DNA of 64,000 nt from Salinirubrum litoreum (GTDB lineage: Archaea; Halobacteriota; Halobacteria; Halobacteriales; Haloferacaceae). The stretch lies in assembly GCF_020567425.1 (NCBI RefSeq), contig NZ_JAJCVJ010000003.1:372001-436000 (forward strand). The letters are read 5' to 3'. The notes below the pieces were generated by a model. The model did not search any database. It was not told the origin of the DNA and worked only from the letters and a program-made list of their open reading frames with translations. How positions within the stretch are numbered: the stretch's first letter is position 1; the number at the start of each line of letters is the position of its first letter. The translations under genes and the position numbers were made by a program. Shown piece by piece: positions 54,506 through 62,042 of this stretch.

Positions 54506-55594
54506 TCACCCGCGACTCACCGTCTCGACGACGATCCGTCTGGCCTCGACGGTCTCGAACATCGCCCCCCAGCCGCCGACCTCGACGGTCCCGTCGGCGG
54601 AGGCCACTTCGAGCGTCGCCTCCTCCAGATACGTCGCCAGCAGCGGACTGCCGTCCGCCTGCCCCGTGAACGTCACGTCGGTCACCCGGCCCGTCAACTG
54701 ACAGTCCTCGCCGGACTCCCGCCACTGCCCGTACACCGTGACGATCACCTCGCGGCCCTCTTCGAGTGCCGGGGCGATGTCGCGGATACACTCTCTGATC
54801 TCGGTGTACGTCGCCGGCAGGGAGTCGTCCCGCTCCGAGTGGATCACCTGCCACAGTTCCCAGAAGGCCGTGCCGAACGTCCAGTCGAACATCCGCGACA
54901 GCGAGTAGTCGTTGACGTGGACGCCGTACTCGTGGGCCGGGTGGAGACTCTCCTCGGGGGCGAACGACACCTCCTGTCGGTCGGCGATCACCAGAAACGG
55001 CGTCGGGAGTCGTCGGTACCGGACCTCGGTAGCGACGCCCGCGAAGTCGAGGTCGTGCTCCTCGGTGAACGTCTCGTAATCGGTCCGCGTGTGCGGGGAG
55101 ATGGTCAGCAGAACTACGACGTTTCGCTCCCGAGCGTCCGTGAGTGCGTCCCGGAACCGGTCGAACAGATCCGGCGTGAGTGCGATCTGGAGTTCGTTCT
55201 CGGCGTCGGCGATGGCCTGAAGCGCCCGTTCGTAGACTGCATCCAGGGGTTTCACGACGCTCACCCGGTGGTTCTCGATCTTCGGCTGCTGGTAGCGCTC
55301 CTCGATCTCTGCGGCCGCGTTCGTGATCGTGTCGGCGTACGACGAGAGGTGCTCGAGCACTTCGTCCGGGTTGCGGACGCGGGCGTGGAGACTTCCCTCG
55401 TGGAACGTCTCCACGTAGCCGTCGCTCTCCAGTTTCCGGAGTACGTCGTAGATTCGCGCCTGCGGTACGTCACTGGCGTCCGCGACCTCGGTCGCGGAGG
55501 CACTGCCGAGGTCGAGGACGGTCACGTAGGCGTCGGCCTCGTACTGCGTGAGTCCGGTGTCCTCCAGACTCGCACGCAACTGCTCGGTGTCCAT
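54506..55594 (-). CDS. TrmB-family sugar-sensing transcriptional regulator
   Basis: This 362-residue protein has an N-terminal winged HTH (residues 10-75; DASDVPQARIYDVLRKLESD) and a C-terminal sugar-binding domain. Haloarchaeal TrmB proteins act as activator or repressor of carbohydrate genes and bind sugars at the C-terminus. The gene sits inside the sugar transport cluster, and the palindromes at 51228, 56809 and 58021 are its likely targets. It is 24 bases from the MalK gene on the same strand. Confidence 0.9.
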   Translation of the reverse strand: MDTEQLRASLEDTGLTQYEADAYVTVLDLGSASATEVADASDVPQARIYDVLRKLESDGYVETFHEGSLHARVRNPDEVLEHLSSYADTITNAAAEIEERYQQPKIENHRVSVVKPLDAVYERALQAIADAENELQIALTPDLFDRFRDALTDARERNVVVLLTISPHTRTDYETFTEEHDLDFAGVATEVRYRRLPTPFLVIADRQEVSFAPEESLHPAHEYGVHVNDYSLSRMFDWTFGTAFWELWQVIHSERDDSLPATYTEIRECIRDIAPALEEGREVIVTVYGQWRESGEDCQLTGRVTDVTFTGQADGSPLLATYLEEATLEVASADGTVEVGGWGAMFETVEARRIVVETVSRG

Positions 55595-55618
55595 ACGCTC
55601 GCAACGAGGTGCGGCCGT

Positions 55619-56770
55619 TTAATCTTGTCCAGCGAGACGCACGCCGTCGGGCAGTGACTCGCTCTCCTTTGCGCGGTTGAAGATCGCCCCACCGCCGTCG
55701 GCGTCGAACGCGTGGACGCGGTCGCGGGGGAACCGGAGCCGGATGCGGTCCCCGGACGTCACCGCCAGATCGCCCGACACCGACGCGGTCATCGTCGTCC
55801 CCGCGACGTCGAGGTGGAGCACACTCTCACTGCCCATCGGTTCCACGACAGAGACGGTCGCCGTCACCGTGTCCGGTCCCGATTCGGCCGCGAGTTCGAC
55901 CGCTTCGGGACGGATGCCGAGGGTGATCGCTCGCGGTCCCGGTCCGAGCACGTCGGCCTGTGTCTCGGTGAATCGATACTCCACACCGTCCGTGACACCG
56001 AGACGGTCGGTCGGGTCGTACTCCAGATCGAGGAAGTTCATCGACGGCGACCCGATGAACCCGGCGACGAACCGGTTCGTCGGTTCGTGGTAACACTCCA
56101 GCGGGGTGCCGAGTTGCTGGAGTTCGCCGCCGTCCAGCACCGCGATCCGGTCGCCCATCGTCATCGCCTCGGTCTGGTCGTGGGTGACGTACACCGTCGC
56201 GACACCCAGTCGGTCGTGCAGTTGCTGGAGTTCGGTCCGCATCTGCGTCCGGAGTTTGGCGTCCAGATTGGAGAGCGGTTCGTCCATCAGGAACACCGCC
56301 GGTTCGCGGACGATGGCCCGACCGAGCGCGACCCGCTGTTGCTGGCCGCCGGAGAGTGCGCCGGGTTTCCGCTCCAGCAGGTCGGAGATTCCGAGCATCT
56401 CGGCGGCCTCGGTGACGCGGTCGGCGATCTCGTCGGTCGAGAGATCGGTCGTCATCTCCAACCCGAACGACATGTTCTCACGAACCGTCTTGTGGGGGTA
56501 CAACGCGTAGTTCTGGAACACCATCGCGATGTCCCTGTCTTTCGGCTTCTCGTCGTTGACCACCTCGCCGGCGATGCGAACCTCGCCGTCGGTGACGGTC
56601 TCCAGCCCCGCCAAGAGGCGGAGCGTCGTGGACTTCCCACACCCGGACGGACCGACGAGGACGAGGAACTCACCCTCCTCGATGGAGATGTCGAGCCCCT
56701 CGACCGCGACCACGTCCTCGTTGCCCGAGTCGAACACCTTGCTCACGTCGTCGTACTCGGCAGTCGCCAT
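55619..56770 (-). CDS. Sugar ABC transporter ATP-binding protein (MalK/UgpC type)
   Basis: This 383-residue protein has Walker A VGPSGCGKST (about residue 40), the signature LSGGQQQR, Walker B VFLMDEPLSNLDA, and a C-terminal TOBE regulatory domain (about 240-380) that contacts regulators in MalK proteins. It starts at the ATG at 56770 right behind AGTTAACTA (TATA-like), with the palindrome 56809-56824 upstream. It powers the MalF/G permease pair. Confidence 0.93.
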   Translation of the reverse strand: MATAEYDDVSKVFDSGNEDVVAVEGLDISIEEGEFLVLVGPSGCGKSTTLRLLAGLETVTDGEVRIAGEVVNDEKPKDRDIAMVFQNYALYPHKTVRENMSFGLEMTTDLSTDEIADRVTEAAEMLGISDLLERKPGALSGGQQQRVALGRAIVREPAVFLMDEPLSNLDAKLRTQMRTELQQLHDRLGVATVYVTHDQTEAMTMGDRIAVLDGGELQQLGTPLECYHEPTNRFVAGFIGSPSMNFLDLEYDPTDRLGVTDGVEYRFTETQADVLGPGPRAITLGIRPEAVELAAESGPDTVTATVSVVEPMGSESVLHLDVAGTTMTASVSGDLAVTSGDRIRLRFPRDRVHAFDADGGGAIFNRAKESESLPDGVRLAGQD

Positions 56771-56808
56771 TGCTATGCGATGACGTGTGTAGGCAGGTAG
56801 TTAACTGT

Positions 56809-56824
56809 TACTACTAGAGTAGTG
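56809..56824. promoter_or_regulatory. TrmB-type operator upstream of MalK gene
   Basis: The core TACTACT-AG-AGTAGTG differs from the 51228 site only at the outermost base. It lies directly upstream of AGTTAACTA, the probable TATA element for the MalK/TrmB transcript (start 56770). Confidence 0.62.
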
Positions 56825-56867
56825 TGAGTGGCACCTGCGATCGTGAAGGCTCCGGGACCGACAGCCG

Positions 56868-57317
56868 TCAGACGCCGGCGACCCACGGGAAGAAGGCCGG
56901 GACGAGGTAGAGGAACCACTGGAACGCCCACGCCGCACCGAGCCACAGCAGGCCCCAGTGGGAGGCTGGCACCGCCGGTCGCACCGGCCACGATGTCCCG
57001 TCGTGGGTTCGCCGTCGTGGGTAGCCGAAGTCGAGCGCGAGGTGGACCGCGACGCCGAGAGTCACGAAGTGGATCGCGGTCGTCAGTTCCGGGACGCGCG
57101 TGAACAGACCGAGTCGGTCCCCGGCCACGTACGCGACGGCCGGGAGGAGGAACGTGTGACACGCCCACGACCGGTGTGTTCGCTCCGAGAGCGCGTCGAC
57201 GTCGGGCAGGAACACCCCACCGAGCAGTGGGAGGGCGACGATCGGGTGGTGCCCGACTGCGACCGCGAGAAACGCGACCGGGACGACACCGGCCACGGCG
57301 TACCTCGCCTCGGTCAC
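56868..57317 (-). CDS. Predicted membrane-bound metal-dependent hydrolase-like protein
   Basis: This 149-residue membrane protein uses a GTG start (57317) overlapping the stop of the YesL-like gene by 4 nt. His/Asp-bearing loops (GHHPIVALPLLGGVFLPDVD, then RTHRSWACHTFLLP) fit the YdjM/DUF457-type membrane-bound metal-dependent hydrolase family. It has four TMs. It is downstream partner of the YesL-like protein; no substrate is known. Confidence 0.78.
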   Translation of the reverse strand: MTEARYAVAGVVPVAFLAVAVGHHPIVALPLLGGVFLPDVDALSERTHRSWACHTFLLPAVAYVAGDRLGLFTRVPELTTAIHFVTLGVAVHLALDFGYPRRRTHDGTSWPVRPAVPASHWGLLWLGAAWAFQWFLYLVPAFFPWVAGV

Positions 57318-57991
57318 GGCGTCCCACCCTGATACGCGCGGACGACTGCACCGGCACCGACGCCGCTCCGCTCCTCGTAGCCGACGACCTCCAGCACCGC
57401 GAGCAGTCCAGGACAGAGGAGGGGGAGCGCGACCCCGACCACCCCACAGAGGACGACGACGACCCCGACGAGCAGAGCGGTGAGTGCCGTGAACGAAGGT
57501 GCCTCCAGCAGGTGGTCGCCGGCGTCCCGGTACGCTCTGAGTAGCGAGGGGGCACCCCGCGCCCGGAGTGACCCTGCCCGGAGCGTCCAGACGACGCCGA
57601 AGCAGAGCGCGTAGACGCCGACCGCCGCCCCCACGAGCGCGACACCGCTGCCGGTCGAGAGCGCCCACGAGAGGTACAGCGTCTCCGCGAGAAGCGCCCC
57701 GACGGCGACGAGACCGAGGGGCAGTCCCTCGCGGAGTTCGGCTCGGAACGTCCGCCAGAACAGGCGAAGTCGCGCGCGTTCGGTCGTCTTCTCGCCGCTC
57801 GTCTCGTCACCGACCGCCCGTGTGACGACGGCGACGAGCGCGACCCCCGCCGGGACGACGGTGACGACCGGCAGGACCGCGAGCGTGAAACAGAGACTCA
57901 GCGTGACGACCGACACCGCCTCGCCGTAGGCGGTCCGACCGAACGCGGAGAAGGCCGCCACCGGGTCGTACCGTTCCGTCTCGTGGCTCAT
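57314..57991 (-). CDS. YesL/DUF624-like membrane protein
   Basis: This 225-residue protein has about five TMs, an N-terminal soluble Asp/Tyr-rich region, and the family's characteristic AFGRTAYGEAVSVVTL start. YesL-type proteins accompany sugar ABC transporters in bacteria and are of unknown role. A TATA-like TTTTAATATC (about 58012-58022) and the palindrome 58021-58036 precede it. Its GTGA overlap with the next gene shows one transcript. Confidence 0.75.
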   Translation of the reverse strand: MSHETERYDPVAAFSAFGRTAYGEAVSVVTLSLCFTLAVLPVVTVVPAGVALVAVVTRAVGDETSGEKTTERARLRLFWRTFRAELREGLPLGLVAVGALLAETLYLSWALSTGSGVALVGAAVGVYALCFGVVWTLRAGSLRARGAPSLLRAYRDAGDHLLEAPSFTALTALLVGVVVVLCGVVGVALPLLCPGLLAVLEVVGYEERSGVGAGAVVRAYQGGTP

Positions 57992-58020
57992 CGGCGGAGG
58001 ATTCGGATCACCGATATTAA

Positions 58021-58036
58021 AACTACGGGAGTAGTG
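58021..58036. promoter_or_regulatory. TrmB-type operator (AACTAC-GGG-AGTAGTG), degenerate
   Basis: It keeps both arms (ACTAC and AGTAGTG) but has GGG at the centre. It lies between the YesL-like gene (minus, start 57991) and the isomerase-like gene (plus, start 58136), immediately next to the TATA-like TTTTAATATC of the former. Confidence 0.5.
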
Positions 58037-58135
58037 TACGTCTCACCTGCGGTCGCGCGCTCGGGATACGCTCAAATGGCTGGCTCACCACGTGAGACGT
58101 ATGAGCGTGCCGACAGCCCCGAGTGGAGACCAGAG

Positions 58136-58909
58136 ATGACCCGCCTCGGCGCGGCGATGGACCTGCGGTTCACCGAGACGGTGCCGGAGTTCGTCGCGTT
58201 TCTCCGGACGCTCGGTCTCGACCACGTCGAGATCAGACAGGGCTATCTCGACTGTCACCCCGACGCGCCGACGCCCCGCGAACTGCGGGCCATCGCCGCG
58301 GAGACTGGCGTGAGCTACACGTTCCACGCGCCGTTCCGGGACGCCAACCCCGGCAACTTCAACGAGTCCCTCCGGCAGGCGACCGCCGACGCGGTGAAAC
58401 GATCCCTCGACACCGCCGCTGCGGCGGGTGCCGAGGCGGTCGTCGTCCACGGCGGGTCGGTCCCCAGACGGTACCCCGACCGGGTGAAGGCCGTCTCGCG
58501 TGAGCACGCCGTGCGGTCGCTCCGGGAGTGTGCCCGCCACGCCGACGATCTCGGCGTCCACCTGTGCGTCGAGAACCAGCGGTGGAAGTCCGCCCGCGAG
58601 CGCAACACCGAGACGCCGGAGCGACTTGCCGCGTTGCTGGACGACGTCGGCGTCGACTCGGAGTACCTCGGCGTCACGGTCGACGTGGGCCACGCGAAGG
58701 TGACCGGCGTCGAAGTCGAGTCGTTCGTCGACGAGTTCGGCGACCGGATCAGAGTCGCCCACCTCCACGACAACGACGGGACCGCCGACCAGCACGACCC
58801 GTTGCGAGAGTACGAGGCGCTCGTCGAGGTGATCGACGCCGACTACAACGTCTTCGAGATGAAGTCGCTCGCCGACATCGAGCGGTGTGTCGCTGGAGGC
58901 GGGTCGTGA
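58136..58909 (+). CDS. Sugar-phosphate isomerase/epimerase-like (AP-endonuclease-2 TIM-barrel) protein
   Basis: This 257-residue TIM barrel has the conserved segments TFHAPFRDANPGN, VVVHGG, CVENQRW (metal-region Glu), VDVGHAKV and RVAHLHDNDG, each matching the xylose-isomerase-like family. Start ATG at 58136. It overlaps the next gene by 4 nt (GTGA), so the two proteins are co-translated. It likely isomerises a sugar or inositol derivative released by the imported oligosaccharides. Confidence 0.85.
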   Translation: MTRLGAAMDLRFTETVPEFVAFLRTLGLDHVEIRQGYLDCHPDAPTPRELRAIAAETGVSYTFHAPFRDANPGNFNESLRQATADAVKRSLDTAAAAGAEAVVVHGGSVPRRYPDRVKAVSREHAVRSLRECARHADDLGVHLCVENQRWKSARERNTETPERLAALLDDVGVDSEYLGVTVDVGHAKVTGVEVESFVDEFGDRIRVAHLHDNDGTADQHDPLREYEALVEVIDADYNVFEMKSLADIERCVAGGGS

Positions 58910-59649
58910 CCACCGAGACACCGGGAGACGGCGGTGCGACCATCGGGATCACGGTCCAACCGGACCACCCGGTGTTCGGCGTCGTCTGCGACCGACTCAC
59001 TGCGCGGGGCCACGACGTGCGGTTCTTCGACTCGAACGCCCCCATCCCGGCCGACGACCTGCGGGACCTCTCGCTGTTCGTCGTCAAACACACGCGCCCC
59101 GAGTCCATCCGCGCACTGCTCGCGGCGGAACGACTCGGCGTGCCGACCTGGAACAGCGCGACCGGCGTGCAGGCCTGTGCGACCCGCTTTTCACAGCTCT
59201 GTTCGCTGTCCGGTGTCGGGTTCACGGTCCCGTCCGCATCGCGGGAGAAACCGGCCGGGGACTACGTCTCGAAGCGCCTCTACCACTGGGAGTCGGCACC
59301 CGAGGTGAACGGCGAGGGCGACTGCTACGAGGAACTGCTCGACGCGGAACCCGTGGACTACAAGTACTACGTCGTGGACGACGGCGAGACGCACCACCCG
59401 GTCGTCCTGCGTGCGACCTCGAAGCTGTGGGGAGAAAAGCAGGTGCTCGGTGAGACGACGCCCCACTCCGAGCACGTCGAGCGAATCGTCTCGTTGATGG
59501 ACGCACTCGGGATGCGCGGCCTCGGTGTCGACCTGGTTCGCGTGGACGACGACTGGTACGCCGTCGATCTCAACCCGTGTCCGGGGTTCGCGGAGACCGG
59601 ACTGGAGGACGCGCTGGTCGCGTCTATCGAATCGGCACTGGACCGGTGA
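58906..59649 (+). CDS. ATP-grasp (RimK-like) ligase
   Basis: This 247-residue protein starts at GTG (58906) overlapping the previous stop. ATP-grasp signatures are YVSKRLYHWES (small lysine region), VDYKYYVVDDGE, and the metal-binding DLNPCPGFAETG near the end. ATP-grasp enzymes activate a carboxylate and join it to an amine or thiol. The short N-terminal domain shows it is a compact RimK-like variant. Substrate is unknown, but coupling to the isomerase is conserved within this transcript. Confidence 0.8.
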   Translation: MTTETPGDGGATIGITVQPDHPVFGVVCDRLTARGHDVRFFDSNAPIPADDLRDLSLFVVKHTRPESIRALLAAERLGVPTWNSATGVQACATRFSQLCSLSGVGFTVPSASREKPAGDYVSKRLYHWESAPEVNGEGDCYEELLDAEPVDYKYYVVDDGETHHPVVLRATSKLWGEKQVLGETTPHSEHVERIVSLMDALGMRGLGVDLVRVDDDWYAVDLNPCPGFAETGLEDALVASIESALDR

Positions 59650-59721
59650 GTCCGCAGTCAGCACTGGACCGTCGAGTCGGAAGTTGGCGTCGACGGGCGG
59701 TCACGTCGCCGTCTGCGACAG

Positions 59722-59886
59722 TCACTCGTCGCCGGCCAGTTCCTCGTCGTCGGTCTCCGCCTCGTGTTCCTCGCGCCGGCGCTCCGCGTCTTCCTCGCGT
59801 TCCAGTTCTTCCTCCACCGCTCGCTCGCGCTGTCGTTCGTCCTCGTCGCGGTTCTGTTTCTCTCTGCCACGTTTCGTGTCTGCCAT
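59722..59886 (-). CDS. Small highly charged protein
   Basis: This 54-residue protein begins MADTKRGREKQNRDEDERQ and is about three-fifths charged residues with long Glu/Arg runs, so a helix or coiled coil is likely (residues 5-45). An in-frame upstream start (59928) adds hydrophobic residues that look non-native. Similar short charged proteins occur widely in haloarchaea, but no function is known to me. Confidence 0.65.
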   Translation of the reverse strand: MADTKRGREKQNRDEDERQRERAVEEELEREEDAERRREEHEAETDDEELAGDE

Positions 59887-59994
59887 ACCGAGAGAGACGC
59901 GCCCGACGAGGATCAACGCTGTTGCCACGTTGTCACGGAGAGGTATCCAATCCCGTCTCCGGCGGGGCTGGTCCGCCCGGTCGTTCGCGACCGA

Positions 59995-61899
59995 TCACCG
60001 TTCCTCGTCGTCGCCGAGAATCACCGACTGTCGCTCCAGTGCGCGTTCGAGAAACTCCCGTGGCAGTGCGGCCACGTCGCCGGTCTGGACGCGCCAGAAG
60101 TTCGCGTACAGGCCGTCCTCGCGGAGCAGTGCTTCGTGGGTGCCGTCCTCGACGAGACGGCCGTCGTCGACGACGAGGATGCGGTCGGCTCGCCTGACCG
60201 TCGAGAGGCGATGCGCGATGACGAACGTGGTCCGGTCGGCCGCGAACTCCGCGAGACTCGACTGGATGAGCGCCTCGGTCTCGGTGTCGACTGCAGAGGT
60301 CGCCTCGTCCAGCACGATGATGGCCGGGTCTTTCAGGATCGTCCGTGCCAGCGCGAGGCGCTGGCGCTGGCCGCCGGAGAGTCGCACCCCGCGTTCCCCG
60401 ACCAGCGTGTCGTAGCCGTCGGGCAGGTTCTCGACGAACTCGTGTGCCTGTGCGCGTCGGACCGCCTCCTCGACCGCCGCGTCGCTCGCGTCGAAGGTGC
60501 CGTATCTGACGTTCTCCCGGACAGTCCCGTAGAAGAGAAACGGGTCCTGGCCCACGTAGCCGATGGCCCGCCGGAGACTCCGGAGCGTCACGTCGCGCAC
60601 GTCCTGTCCGTCGATACGGACGGCTCCCGCGTCCGCGTCGTACAGCCGCGGCAGGAGTTTCAACAGCGTCGACTTCCCCGCCCCGGTCGGGCCGACGACG
60701 CCGATCGTCTGGCCGCCGGTGATCGAGAAATCGACGTCGTGCAGGACGCTCCGGTCGTCGTACGCGAAGTCCACGTGGTCGTACGTGACCGCCCCGCTGT
60801 CGACGGACAGCGGGCTGGCATCGTCGCCGTCACGGATCGTCGGGGACCGCGAGAGGACGCGCTCGACGCGACCGCCGGCCGCCTTCGCGCGTTCGTAGTC
60901 GTCGACCACGTCGCCGAGGCGGACGATGGGCCAGATGAACTGCTGGGCGTAGATGACGAAGGTGACGAAGCCGCCGGGCGTGAGTCCGCCGGGCAGACCG
61001 AGGGGCGGGCGGCCGAGCACCCAGAGGCCGCCGACGAGGAAGGTTATCGCGAACCCGACGCCCGAGATGACGTTCAGGCCGGGGAAGTAGGTGATCCGAA
61101 CCCTGATCGCACGGAGGTTCGCACGCAGGTACTCGTTCGCCGCCTCGGCCACCCGGCCGGACTCGTGGCGCTCTGCCCCCTCGGTCTTGATCACCTCGAT
61201 CCCGCTGACGTTGTTCTCCAGTCTGGCGTTCAGGTCGCCGATCTCCTCGCGGATCGTCAGGTAGCGCGGTTCGACGATCCGGGTGAACGCGAGCGTGAAC
61301 GCCGCCAGTACGGGGATCGGGAGCAGTGTCACGAACGTCAGCGGGACGTTCAGGCCGACGAGGATCGCGCCGATCCCGAGGACGGTCGCCGCGATCCACA
61401 GGGTCGCGCTCAGGCCGTCTTCCAGAAACGTCTCCAGTGCGTTCACGTCGTTGTTGAGGACGCTCATCAGGTCGCCCGTCCGCTGGCGTGTGAAGTACGC
61501 CAGTTCGAGGTCCTGCATGCGTTCGTACGCCTCGATCCGGAGTGTACGCTGGATGCGTTGCGCGAAGACGCTCCACCCCCAGTCTTCGATCCACGAGGCG
61601 ACCGCCCCGAGGAGCGTCGCGGTCAGGAGAATCCCGATAGAGAGCCACAGCTGTCCCACGTCGGTCGCGGGGATCAGACGGTCGGGAACCAGCGGGAGCG
61701 CGTAGGGCCGTTCGGCGAGAAAGACGGCGTCGACTGCCAGGCCGACGATAAATGCGGGAACGAGACCGAACAGCCGACCGACGACCGTCCCGACCGCACC
61801 GAGGAGAGCGTACCCTCTGGCTTCACCATAGTCGGTGTAGAGCCGCCAGACCGGGTTTCGCTCCGGCCCGTCTCCCGTCTCGTGAGCGTCCGTGGCCAT
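59995..61899 (-). CDS. ABC exporter (fused permease-ATPase)
   Basis: This 634-residue half-transporter has six TMs (about residues 35-340) and a C-terminal ATPase with Walker A VGPTGAGKST (about 405), the signature LSGGQRQR, Walker B IIVLDEATSAVD and the switch H in IAHRLST. It exports lipids, drugs or peptides as a dimer. The ATG at 61899 is preferred since earlier codons look non-homologous. It converges with no gene on its left apart from the small charged protein. Confidence 0.93.
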   Translation of the reverse strand: MATDAHETGDGPERNPVWRLYTDYGEARGYALLGAVGTVVGRLFGLVPAFIVGLAVDAVFLAERPYALPLVPDRLIPATDVGQLWLSIGILLTATLLGAVASWIEDWGWSVFAQRIQRTLRIEAYERMQDLELAYFTRQRTGDLMSVLNNDVNALETFLEDGLSATLWIAATVLGIGAILVGLNVPLTFVTLLPIPVLAAFTLAFTRIVEPRYLTIREEIGDLNARLENNVSGIEVIKTEGAERHESGRVAEAANEYLRANLRAIRVRITYFPGLNVISGVGFAITFLVGGLWVLGRPPLGLPGGLTPGGFVTFVIYAQQFIWPIVRLGDVVDDYERAKAAGGRVERVLSRSPTIRDGDDASPLSVDSGAVTYDHVDFAYDDRSVLHDVDFSITGGQTIGVVGPTGAGKSTLLKLLPRLYDADAGAVRIDGQDVRDVTLRSLRRAIGYVGQDPFLFYGTVRENVRYGTFDASDAAVEEAVRRAQAHEFVENLPDGYDTLVGERGVRLSGGQRQRLALARTILKDPAIIVLDEATSAVDTETEALIQSSLAEFAADRTTFVIAHRLSTVRRADRILVVDDGRLVEDGTHEALLREDGLYANFWRVQTGDVAALPREFLERALERQSVILGDDEER

Positions 61900-62042
61900 G
61901 CCACAGTGGTCGACTGGACGAGCCAAGAGCCTGCGGGGTGGAGAATCGGGGCTTGTCTCGAAGCGTAGTCGAACAGTAAGTAACTAATAACTATTTGAAT
62001 CAGACACGACGACCATTCATCAACACAGGAGATGCGTTTCGT

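Noticed and set aside
59764-61968. Long open frame on the plus strand (734 codons)
   Set aside because: Antisense shadow of the ABC exporter, which shows complete Walker and signature motifs.
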